Shown here in pieces: positions 1-6,263 of a DNA stretch of 6,982 nt; within the stretch, counting starts at the first letter, position 1, and every line of letters begins with the position of its first letter. Position numbers and translations under genes: made by a program. The DNA comes from DASYML01 sp036399835 (GTDB lineage: Bacteria; Acidobacteriota; Blastocatellia; Pyrinomonadales; Pyrinomonadaceae), in NCBI GenBank assembly GCA_036399835.1, contig DASWMI010000029.1:1-6982 (forward strand), given 5' to 3'. A model generated the notes under the pieces. That model searched no databases. It worked only from the letters and a program-made list of their open reading frames with translations, and was not told the origin of the DNA.

Positions 1-624
1 GAGCGGCGAGCGTCTCCACATGATGTTGTCGAGCAGGCTCAACATCGTCGCCGTGGTTTGCGCCGAAGACTGCGCGCGGCCAGCAATCTCCGAACGCAGA
101 TTGCAGCAATCGTAGAACCAGTATGTGCCGTGGACGTGTACGATCTGTATGTTGTCCTGATCTTCGGGGTCAATCCGCTCGACCATCTTCGGGTGGTCGC
201 AAACGATGTGCTGTTTGCCGAAAAGGGTTAAGGCGCGAGAGAGAAAGTCGTCGAAATTTGGAGTGATGACGAGATTCGCAATCTTCTTTTCCAGAAGAAG
301 ATGGGCGAGACGAAAGTTTGCCTGCGAGATGTAATTTCCGGCGATTAGCTCCTGCAAGTATTTCCGGCGCTGATTTTTTTGCGGATAGGCTTTATCAAAC
401 CAGTGGGAGTAAGTATCTATGGCATGATCGCCCGTCGGCGCTTCAGTTCGATTATATTTTTGAGCGACCTTCTTGCAATCCTCTTCGATGGAGGCAGCGA
501 GCTTGATGGGCGGATGTGAGATTCCCGCGCCGACCAGAAAGAAGAACGGCAAGCGTCCTCCCTGAATATCATCACACGCCTGCCTGATTTCCGTGGCGGC
601 CATCTCAAGATCAATCGTATTCAT
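1..624 (-). CDS. SIR2-like NAD-binding domain protein, N-terminal 208 residues (3' end beyond window)
   Basis: This reading frame opens at ATG 624-622 and stays free of stop codons for 208 codons to the window edge. Seen in the translation: a FFFLVGAGIS segment (residues 27-36, the NAD-binding GAG loop), LVITPNFDDF (118-127, matching the family's TxNxD motif, with N123 and D125), and IVHVHGTYW (161-169, with H165 in the place of the catalytic His). Known: these three motifs define the SIR2/sirtuin Rossmann fold. Bacterial defence proteins use the same Asn/His pair to hydrolyse NAD. Inferred: an NADase-type effector domain, because the two CxxC pairs of deacetylase sirtuins are not seen after the HG motif; only C173-C174 occur. 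No signal peptide is visible, so it is probably cytosolic. AGGTGAG lies 3 nt before the ATG and fixes the start. The nearest gene upstream, a UbiD-family decarboxylase, is 128 bp away and seems unrelated. Hand-counted GC is about 53% over bases 1-600, lower than sampled neighbour lines. The missing C-terminal part (STAND, TPR, SLOG or other) decides the subtype. Confidence 0.85.
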   Translation of the reverse strand, partial: MNTIDLEMAATEIRQACDDIQGGRLPFFFLVGAGISHPPIKLAASIEEDCKKVAQKYNRTEAPTGDHAIDTYSHWFDKAYPQKNQRRKYLQELIAGNYISQANFRLAHLLLEKKIANLVITPNFDDFLSRALTLFGKQHIVCDHPKMVERIDPEDQDNIQIVHVHGTYWFYDCCNLRSEIAGRAQSSAQTTATMLSLLDNIMWRRSPL

Positions 625-627
625 AAG

Positions 628-634
628 CTCACCT
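628..634 (-). promoter_or_regulatory. Ribosome binding site of the SIR2-like gene
   Basis: AGGTGAG on the minus strand lies 3 nt before the ATG at 624-622. It is a good Shine-Dalgarno match. It supports this Met as the start, with the GAG loop about 30 residues in, as expected for a SIR2 domain with no long N-terminal extension. Confidence 0.6.
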
Positions 635-718
635 GGGGTTTAAGCCGGATAGAAACGGGAAGTGCTTTTCTGGTCCAGTGAAGCCTTGCACTTCGGTGAA
701 GCATCTTAAAACGCGTGT

Positions 719-747
719 AGCTTAAACAATTAAGACAGGCGATTCAA
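719..747 (-). promoter_or_regulatory. Weak candidate promoter for the SIR2-like gene
   Basis: On the minus strand, TTGAAT (747-742) and TAAGCT (724-719) are separated by 17 nt. They match the sigma-70 consensus at 4 and 3 of 6 positions. An imperfect alternative is TTGTTT (729-724) with TAAGAT (708-703), 15 nt apart. The inverted repeat CTTAA-acaa-TTAAG (721-734) overlaps both and could be an operator or chance AT-rich sequence. The 128-bp gap and the functional mismatch with the upstream decarboxylase suggest that the SIR2-like gene has its own promoter, but the elements are too degenerate to be sure. Confidence 0.25.
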
Positions 748-752
748 GGAAA

Positions 753-2510
753 TTATTGATGCGGGAAATATTCACGCCAGCGCCGCTCCACCAGCTCCGC
801 GATGTCCGGCCTGACCAACAGCTCGTCAGGATAGCCCGGCTTCATGCGCGCATCAATGACGATAGGCGCGTGATATGAAAGATGATGACGAAGGACTGTG
901 GTTTCCGCCGCGTGTATATCAGAGGCAGGCTCGAAGCGCGTCCAGGTGGACCAGAGAAAATCCGACGCGGAATGAGCCACGCTCGCATCATCATGCAGGA
1001 TGATGAGAGGCCAGCTTGCGAAGGCTTCCTCGCGCGCAATCCGGGCGGCCTGTCCCTTGTCCTGCTCGTATGGCAGACCTTCCAGGACCAGACAGCCTGC
1101 GCAGAAGACCTCCGCGCGCTTAATATCCCGCGTCAGCGTGCCGCGAAACTCGCGCGGCAGCTCGCGCACGGGCTGGCCCAGCCCGAGCAGGATAGCCTTG
1201 CTCCCTTCGTTAATCTTGCCGCTCGTATAGTCGAGTGTGTCCATCGAAAGATTCGAGAAGATGAAGAGGTCGCTTTCCCAGCGTGTGCGCGCCAGGACAT
1301 GCTCGAAGACGGATTTGAAATCGCGCAAGTCCTGAGGAGTATCAGTCAGAATCAGAAACTTTGTCAGCGAAAGCTGGCCCTCGCCCAGGATGCGAAAGCC
1401 AGAGACCAGCGCCTCGCGTTTGTAGCGCTCGCGCACGACCGCCGCGCATAGTGAGTGAAAGCCCGTCTCGCCGTAGGTCCAGAGGTCGCGGACGCTCGGC
1501 ATGACGAGGGGAAAGAGCGGCGAGAGAAGCTGCTGCAAATAGTCGCCGATGTAAAAATCTTCCTGTCGCGGCTTGCCGACGACCGTCGCCGGATAGATGG
1601 CATCTCGGCGATGAAAGACAGCCTCGACATGAAAGACAGGATAATCGTGTTGCAGCGAATAGTAACCGTAATGGTCTCCGAAAGGACCTTCCGGCCTTCT
1701 TTCAAAGGGGGGCACATGGCCGACCAACGCAAACTCCGCCTCGGCCACCAGCCTGTGATGGTCCGGCAAAGGATTTCCGGCCATCCTTATCTTCTCGCCC
1801 GCGAGGACGGAGGCCAGGACCAGCTCCGGCACATCTTCGGGCAGGGGCGCGATGGCAGAGAGGATGAGTGCGGGCGGCCCGCCTAGAAAGACCGTCACGG
1901 GCAAGGGCTGGCCCGCGCGTTCGGCCTCGTGATAATGAAAGCCGCCGCCCTTGTGTATCTGCCAGTGGAGTCCGGTCGTCTGCGAGTCGTAACGCTGCAT
2001 GCGATACATGCCGAGATTGTGTTTGCCGGTCTGTGGGTGCTCCGTGTAAACGAGCGGGAGCGTGATGAAAGGCCCGCCGTCCTCAGCCCAGGTCGTCAGG
2101 ACAGGCAACTCTTCGAGCCGCGCGGGCTGGTCCAGAACTTCCGTCACTGGTCCACTGCGAACCTTGCGCGTGCCGAGCCTCAAGGCTTCGAGCGCGAGCG
2201 AGCGATGCTGCCAGAGTTCGGAAGGCTTTGGCGGCAAGAGCGCCTGCGCCATCTGTACGGCCTCGCGCACGAGCGCCTCCGGTTTTGGACCAAAGGCTCG
2301 CTCGATGCGACGTGCCGACCCGAAGAGATTGGTCACGACAGGGTAGCGGCTGCCCTTGACCCGCTCGAAGATGAGCGCCGGGCCACCCTCTGCAATCACA
2401 CGGCGATGAATTTCCGCCAGCTCAAGACAGGGGTCAACTTCCGTCTCAATAGTCAGAATGTCTTTTTCCCGCCTGAGCAGATCGAGAAAGGAACGGAGGT
2501 TCGGGTGCAT
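753..2510 (-). CDS. UbiD family prenylated-FMN-dependent decarboxylase (585 aa)
   Basis: UbiD-family enzymes are cytosolic, reversible, non-oxidative decarboxylases of aromatic or alpha,beta-unsaturated acids. They use prenylated FMN made by a UbiX-type prenyltransferase. Seen here: the N-terminal FLDLLRRE...LTIETEVDP region; NLGMYR with N165 and R170, the expected metal/phosphate ligand and catalytic Arg; WQIHKGGG with H186; E239 as a likely metal ligand; EGPFGDHYGYY at 274-284, supplying E274 and the general acid D279; and VGKP at 311-314. The active site therefore looks complete. At 585 residues it is longer than E. coli UbiD (about 500) and closer to the long UbiD-like proteins that include candidate menaquinone (futalosine-pathway) decarboxylases. 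That assignment is inference, since no mqn or ubi neighbours are visible. The ATG start has no convincing Shine-Dalgarno. The gene sits downstream of a terminator, so it is probably transcribed on its own. Its partner UbiX is not in the window. Confidence 0.93.
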   Translation of the reverse strand: MHPNLRSFLDLLRREKDILTIETEVDPCLELAEIHRRVIAEGGPALIFERVKGSRYPVVTNLFGSARRIERAFGPKPEALVREAVQMAQALLPPKPSELWQHRSLALEALRLGTRKVRSGPVTEVLDQPARLEELPVLTTWAEDGGPFITLPLVYTEHPQTGKHNLGMYRMQRYDSQTTGLHWQIHKGGGFHYHEAERAGQPLPVTVFLGGPPALILSAIAPLPEDVPELVLASVLAGEKIRMAGNPLPDHHRLVAEAEFALVGHVPPFERRPEGPFGDHYGYYSLQHDYPVFHVEAVFHRRDAIYPATVVGKPRQEDFYIGDYLQQLLSPLFPLVMPSVRDLWTYGETGFHSLCAAVVRERYKREALVSGFRILGEGQLSLTKFLILTDTPQDLRDFKSVFEHVLARTRWESDLFIFSNLSMDTLDYTSGKINEGSKAILLGLGQPVRELPREFRGTLTRDIKRAEVFCAGCLVLEGLPYEQDKGQAARIAREEAFASWPLIILHDDASVAHSASDFLWSTWTRFEPASDIHAAETTVLRHHLSYHAPIVIDARMKPGYPDELLVRPDIAELVERRWREYFPHQ

Positions 2511-2578
2511 GCGAGAAAGTTTAACCGTAAAAGGCGCAAAGAGAAAAACGAGCGCGGGCCATTAAGATAAACGGCAAA

Positions 2579-2605
2579 GAGCGCAAGGCTCTTCCCTTTG
2601 CGCTC
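2579..2605 (-). terminator. Hairpin terminator after the M16/HEAT gene cluster
   Basis: The arms GAGCGCAA (2579-2586) and TTGCGCTC (2598-2605) form an 8-bp stem around an 11-nt loop. On the minus strand the stem is followed by TTTGCCGTTTATCTT, an interrupted T-rich tract. It begins 38 nt after the stop of the HEAT-like gene and before the UbiD-family start, so it probably ends the peptidase transcript. The broken T-run makes it moderate rather than strong. Confidence 0.55.
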
Positions 2606-2643
2606 CTTCAAGGCGTTTCGTGTGATGAAGAATCAAAGATTGG

Positions 2644-3297
2644 CTATCGAGGCTCTGAAGCAGGCTCGCTCGTGTTTCCGGTCTTGCGCGGGCGCGTCGC
2701 GGCTTCGGGCTGTTGGCTCGCCAGCCGACCCCTTATCTCGCGCGTGGCAAGCTCTGCGGCATGAGCAACCTTTTCATCATAAGAGTCCAGGTAAGGCTTG
2801 ATACGCTCCAGCGTTCCGGCATCGCCAAGCCTGGCGAGGACAGAGAGCAGTCGCGCGAGCGTCTTTTCGTTGACGCGCTCAAGAAAGATGTAGAGCGGCT
2901 CTGGATTATCCAGCTGCGCGAGATAACCCGCGGCCTGTTCGTGCCTTGATGAATCCAGCTCCCTGACAATGTTAAAGAGCGAGCCGGTCCTGCCCATCCT
3001 GTACATGGCCCAATCGAGCGCGAGGCGCACGCGCGAACTCTTTTCCTGCAAACGATAACCCGCGACCAGTTGAAGCTGGTCCACCGCGGTCAGGCGTGCC
3101 AGCTCTTCCGCCGCGCGCTGGCGTTCAAGCGGGTCGGGGTTGGCGAGACGGCGTGCAATCTCGGCATTCGACGCGGCAGCGGCGGTCGGCTCTTCTTGCT
3201 CAGGCTCATCCTGCGCGGCTGCTTTATTCAACGCGCCGAAGCACAGGAAAAAGAGGAGCAGGAGCAGCAAGGCGCGTTTGTTCTTGAGCGAGTACAT
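2644..3297 (-). CDS. Secreted HEAT-repeat-like alpha-helical protein (217 aa), function unknown
   Basis: Residues 1-28 form a classical Sec signal: a KNKR n-region, a long Leu/Phe core (10-20) and an AAA cleavage site before Q29. An acidic, Ala-rich linker (29-43) follows. Residues about 44-186 are pairs of amphipathic helices with the Leu/Ala spacing of HEAT-type repeats, for example the segments beginning at 55, 104, 131 and 159. The C-terminus (190-217) is a polar Pro/Thr/Arg tail and looks disordered. HEAT solenoids usually mediate protein-protein contacts, and I see no catalytic motif. The start lies only 21 nt after the stop of the upstream M16 subunit, and a terminator follows, so it is very probably co-transcribed with the M16 pair. 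A periplasmic adaptor or regulator of that protease is a plausible inference, but no specific function is shown. The Shine-Dalgarno is weak (GGAAAG, 12 nt away). Confidence 0.82.
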   Translation of the reverse strand: MYSLKNKRALLLLLLFFLCFGALNKAAAQDEPEQEEPTAAAASNAEIARRLANPDPLERQRAAEELARLTAVDQLQLVAGYRLQEKSSRVRLALDWAMYRMGRTGSLFNIVRELDSSRHEQAAGYLAQLDNPEPLYIFLERVNEKTLARLLSVLARLGDAGTLERIKPYLDSYDEKVAHAAELATREIRGRLASQQPEAATRPRKTGNTSEPASEPR

Positions 3298-3318
3298 CTT
3301 TAATCACATCTTTCCGGC

Positions 3319-4731
3319 TTACTTGCTGGCGGCCTGGAATCCCGGGTCGCTGATAGATTTCGAGTCCATCTTCGGCGCGTACTTTTTCGCCACGGGCTGT
3401 ATCTCTTCGGCCTTGCCGATGAGCACAAAGACCAGATTCTCGGCGGGGAAATACTGGTTGATGATTCTCTTCGCGTCGGCCAGCGTCATCGAATCAATCC
3501 TGGCGTAGAGATTATTGACTTCGCCTTCGTTGAGGCCGAAGAATTCCAGTTGCGCGATTAAGGCGGCGAGCTGGTCCGTCGTCTCTATACGCGGCGGAAA
3601 CTGCCCCTTGATGTAAGCCTTGGCCGATTTCAATTCCTCTTCCGTGATGCCCTTCTCGTGCAGCCGCTTGAGGATGTCGAGCGTCATGTCAATGGCTTTT
3701 TCGGTCGCCTCGTTGCGCGTGTAGGTGGAGATAACGAATGGACCAGCGAGCTTGCGCTGGTCGAAGGAGGAGCGCGCGCCGTAGGTTAACCCGGTCTTGA
3801 TGCGAAGCTCGCTATTGAGCATGGAAGTAAAGCGCCCGCCAAAGAGCGTGTTGACGACGTTGATAAAGACGCGGTCCTCGTTATTGCGTGCGACGCCGAG
3901 ATTGCCTATCTGGTAGAAGGTCTGCGTCGAGTCGGGCTTGTTGATGAGGAGCAGGCGTTTGCCCTGGACCAGTTTCGGCTCAGGGAGGTTCGTCGCCGGA
4001 GCGTTGCGTGCGGGCCACGCGCCGAATCTTTCAGTCAGCAGGCGTTCCATCTCGGCAGAATTGAAGTCTCCGGCCACGGCCATAATCGTGTTAGAGGGCG
4101 TGTAGTAAGTCTGGTAAAACTTTACTATGTCGTCGCGCGTGATGGCGGCCAGGCTCTTCTCATCGCCGCTGACGGGGCGACCATACTGGTGGCCGTCGAA
4201 GAGGTAGGCGTTGAAATATCTACCGATGACTTCCGAGGCTTCATCCTTGTCGGACTTAACCTCGTCCACGCTCTGCGTAATGAGCTTGGTCACTTCTTCC
4301 TGCGGAAAAGTCGGGTTGAGCATGACATCGGAGAAAAGGTCCAGTCCCTTGCCGATGTCCTTTTTGACGAACTCTGCGGTCCCCGTCGAATAGTCGTAAA
4401 CCGCGCCCGCGCCGAGCAGCCCTCCGATAAAATCAAGCTCCGCCGAAACCTGTTCGCTGCTGCGCGTCTTCGTGCCCTTTCTCAATAGCCCGGCAGTGAT
4501 GGCGGCCAGACCCTCTTTGCCCGCGGGGTCTGCGGTCGAGCCAGCCTTGACGATAAAGTTAAAGCTGATGATGGGCACTTCGTGCTGCTCCATGAGAAGC
4601 ACCGTGAGACCGTTCTTGAGCTTTACTTTTCTGTAGGGCGGAAGCTTTAGCCCGCCTTCCTGCGCACGAGCGGGCTGGACCAGCGGAAGGGCAAAGATGA
4701 GCAAGAGTGCGAGTGTCAATAAACGCTTCAA
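3319..4731 (-). CDS. M16 peptidase family protein, non-catalytic partner subunit (470 aa, TTG start)
   Basis: The start is TTG 4731-4729: GGAGG sits 5 nt upstream and the resulting N-terminus is a clean Sec signal (residues 1-23, ending ARA before Q24). The same frame runs open to another TTG at 4806, but that start has no comparable ribosome site. The mature protein has two M16-type halves. In the first, the usual zinc signature GLxHxxEHMxxKGT is replaced by GLAAITAGLLRKGT (74-87), so both His and the Glu are lost and this chain cannot bind catalytic zinc. The second half keeps the substrate-binding pattern LFGGRF...LRIKTGLTYG (296-318), with R310 and Y317. Known: bacterial M16B peptidases are often encoded as a catalytic and a zinc-less partner gene whose products form heterodimers. 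Inferred: the partner of the gene just upstream, acting in the periplasm. The gap to that gene is 96 nt. Confidence 0.93.
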   Translation of the reverse strand: MKRLLTLALLLIFALPLVQPARAQEGGLKLPPYRKVKLKNGLTVLLMEQHEVPIISFNFIVKAGSTADPAGKEGLAAITAGLLRKGTKTRSSEQVSAELDFIGGLLGAGAVYDYSTGTAEFVKKDIGKGLDLFSDVMLNPTFPQEEVTKLITQSVDEVKSDKDEASEVIGRYFNAYLFDGHQYGRPVSGDEKSLAAITRDDIVKFYQTYYTPSNTIMAVAGDFNSAEMERLLTERFGAWPARNAPATNLPEPKLVQGKRLLLINKPDSTQTFYQIGNLGVARNNEDRVFINVVNTLFGGRFTSMLNSELRIKTGLTYGARSSFDQRKLAGPFVISTYTRNEATEKAIDMTLDILKRLHEKGITEEELKSAKAYIKGQFPPRIETTDQLAALIAQLEFFGLNEGEVNNLYARIDSMTLADAKRIINQYFPAENLVFVLIGKAEEIQPVAKKYAPKMDSKSISDPGFQAASK

Positions 4732-4736
4732 GGTTT

Positions 4737-4741
4737 CCTCC
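4737..4741 (-). promoter_or_regulatory. Ribosome binding site fixing a TTG start
   Basis: GGAGG on the minus strand, 5 nt before TTG 4731-4729, is the best Shine-Dalgarno in the window. It decides for the TTG that begins directly with the signal peptide and against the upstream in-frame TTG at 4806. Confidence 0.75.
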
Positions 4742-4827
4742 AACTGGAATGATGACAATGCGAAGATGGCTATCAAAGCATGCGGCCAGATTAGTTTGCT
4801 CACCAATCAAAGCTCACTGCTGGCCGA

Positions 4828-6192
4828 TTACTGCTGCTGCTGGCCGCTCGTCGCCTTTTGCTCTCCGGCTTCCTCTTTTTCGGGAATCAGCGTGGCAACC
4901 GTGCGGTTCTTCTCCCCGAAATATTTCTGCGCGACGCGGCGCACGTCATCCTTCGTGACCTTCTTAAAATCTTCGGCGGCGGTAAAGAGCTTTTGATAGT
5001 CGCCGAAGAAGACCTCATAGCTGCCGAGCGTGTTGGCCTTGCCGTTGATGGTCTTCATCTGGCGATAAAAGTTGGCGAGTAGGATGTTCTTGGCCTTCTC
5101 AATCTCCTGGTCCGTGACAGGCTCCTTCTTGACGCGGTCCAGCTCTTCATAGACGGCCTTCTCGACCGCTTCGGGCGCGATGCCCTCTTTGGGCTGCGCG
5201 GTCAACATAAAGAGCGTCGGGTCAAAGGCGAAATCGTAATCGGCGTTGATAAAGAGCGCGAGCTGGTCCTTATCCACCACGCGGCGGTACATGCGCGAGC
5301 TTTGACCCGAAAAGAGTATCGTCTGCAAGACCTTGAGCGGGTAGTAGTCCGGGTTGGCCGTCTCGGGCACATGATAGCCGAGCATGAGAAGCGGCAGTTG
5401 CGCAAACTTTTTGACGACGACGCGGCGCTCGCCTAGCTGCTCCGGCTCGCGCGTCGTCACTTTCGGCGGAGGCTCGCGTGCGGCAATCGGTTCGATATAT
5501 TTTTCCGCGAGCTTGAAAATCTCTCCGGGTGTGACGTTGCCGACGACGACCATCGTCGCGTTGCTCGGCGAATAGCCCATGCGGAAATGGTTTTTAAGGT
5601 CGTCCATCGTCCAGTTCTCTATATCCACCATCCAGCCGACGACCGGAAACTGGTATGGATGCGCCGTGTAGGCCGTCGCCCAGAGCTGTTCGTAGAGCAG
5701 CCCCGCGTTGTCCGAGTCAACCGAGGTGCGGCGCTCGCTGGCGACGACGCCGCGCTCGGATTGAATCATCTTCGGGTCAAAATTGAGGTTCTCAATGCGG
5801 TCGGCTTCAAGCTCGAAGATGAGGTCGAGGGTCGAGCGCGGAAACCAGTCCTGGTAAACTGTCACGTCCGTATTGGTGTAAGCGTTGTTCGAGCCGCCCG
5901 CCGCCTCCATCACACGGTCAAACTCGCCCGGACCATATTTTTTCGCGCCGTTGAACATCATGTGCTCGAAGAAATGAGAGAGGCCGGTCGTGCCTGGCCG
6001 CTCGTTGCGCGAGCCTATCCGGTAGAAGACGTAGAACGCCACGTTCGGAATCGAGCTATCCTGCTGGACCAGGATTTTCATGCCGTTTTTGAGCGTGTGC
6101 GTCTTGACCTCAAAGCTCTGCGCAGGCGCGGGCCCGGCATGGAAAAGGATGAAGAGCAGGCTCAGACACAGGACTGTTTTAAATAGCCGCAT
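4828..6192 (-). CDS. M16 zinc metallopeptidase, catalytic subunit (454 aa)
   Basis: This is a secreted insulinase/pitrilysin-family endopeptidase. Seen: Sec signal residues 1-24 (hydrophobic 7-18, cleavage at APA before Q25); the inverted zinc motif HFFEH at 73-77 within GTTGLSHFFEHMMFNG; and E153 in VASERR, exactly 76 residues after H77 and placed as the third zinc ligand. AYTNTDVTVYQDWF (104-117) is the typical strand next to the active site. The C-terminal half (about 264-438) is the second M16 lobe. It has SSRMYRR...LALF (298-314), where Phe314 stands where the partner subunit has Tyr. The polar tail ends in four Gln. ATG 6192-6190 is chosen because GGAG lies 5 nt upstream and the signal peptide starts at once. 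The open frame extends 47 codons further to 6333, but that stretch is Arg/His-rich and unlike a leader. It heads the M16/M16/HEAT cluster. Substrates are unknown, and it probably degrades peptides in the periplasm. Confidence 0.95.
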   Translation of the reverse strand: MRLFKTVLCLSLLFILFHAGPAPAQSFEVKTHTLKNGMKILVQQDSSIPNVAFYVFYRIGSRNERPGTTGLSHFFEHMMFNGAKKYGPGEFDRVMEAAGGSNNAYTNTDVTVYQDWFPRSTLDLIFELEADRIENLNFDPKMIQSERGVVASERRTSVDSDNAGLLYEQLWATAYTAHPYQFPVVGWMVDIENWTMDDLKNHFRMGYSPSNATMVVVGNVTPGEIFKLAEKYIEPIAAREPPPKVTTREPEQLGERRVVVKKFAQLPLLMLGYHVPETANPDYYPLKVLQTILFSGQSSRMYRRVVDKDQLALFINADYDFAFDPTLFMLTAQPKEGIAPEAVEKAVYEELDRVKKEPVTDQEIEKAKNILLANFYRQMKTINGKANTLGSYEVFFGDYQKLFTAAEDFKKVTKDDVRRVAQKYFGEKNRTVATLIPEKEEAGEQKATSGQQQQ

Positions 6193-6197
6193 ACGGT

Positions 6198-6201
6198 CTC
6201 C
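6198..6201 (-). promoter_or_regulatory. Ribosome binding site of the catalytic M16 gene
   Basis: GGAG (within GGCGGAGACC) lies 5 nt before ATG 6192-6190. It supports this start over the longer in-frame extension to 6333, which would bury the signal peptide behind 47 atypical residues. Confidence 0.65.
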
Positions 6202-6246
6202 GCCAAAGGTTTTCAAAGGGTTGTAAAAATTTCCGGGAAATCCATG

Positions 6247-6263
6247 AGCGAGCCAGGCTCGCT
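6247..6263. repeat. 17-nt palindrome in the spacer before the M16 genes
   Basis: AGCGAGCCAGGCTCGCT is a perfect inverted repeat of 8-nt arms around one central base. It is followed at once by a second small inverted repeat (GGGC-tgctc-GCCC, 6266-6278), giving tandem GC-rich hairpins in the 182-nt gap between the zinc-ribbon gene and the catalytic M16 gene. No T-run follows the 17-nt palindrome on either strand, so it is not a standard terminator. It could be an mRNA-stability or attenuation structure, a REP-like extragenic repeat or a protein site. The rest of the gap shows no clear promoter. Confidence 0.5.

Noticed and set aside
417..614. 65-codon minus-strand frame at the left end
   Set aside because: It lies entirely inside the SIR2-like gene in another frame, and its Arg/Ser-rich product has no recognisable motif, whereas the chosen frame shows three SIR2 motifs.
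687..703. Imperfect hairpin TGCACTTC/GAAGCA as terminator of the UbiD-family gene
   Set aside because: The stem needs a two-base bulge and no T-tract follows on the minus strand.
882..1451. 189-codon plus-strand frame
   Set aside because: It is antisense to the well-supported UbiD-family gene. High GC gives long shadow frames, and the product shows no domain.
1929..2570. 213-codon plus-strand frame
   Set aside because: Mostly antisense to the UbiD-family gene, with an Arg-rich, low-complexity translation and no promoter or family motif.
5587..6186. 199-codon plus-strand frame
   Set aside because: Antisense to the catalytic M16 gene; the translation is an Arg/Val-rich shadow with no motif.
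6229..6241. ATTTCC-G-GGAAAT inverted repeat as a regulatory operator
   Set aside because: Short, AT-flanked and without a recognised regulator motif; it could be chance.
6247..6263. Palindrome as a rho-independent terminator of the zinc-ribbon gene
   Set aside because: The stem is followed by CATGGATTTCCC on the minus strand, with no T-run.
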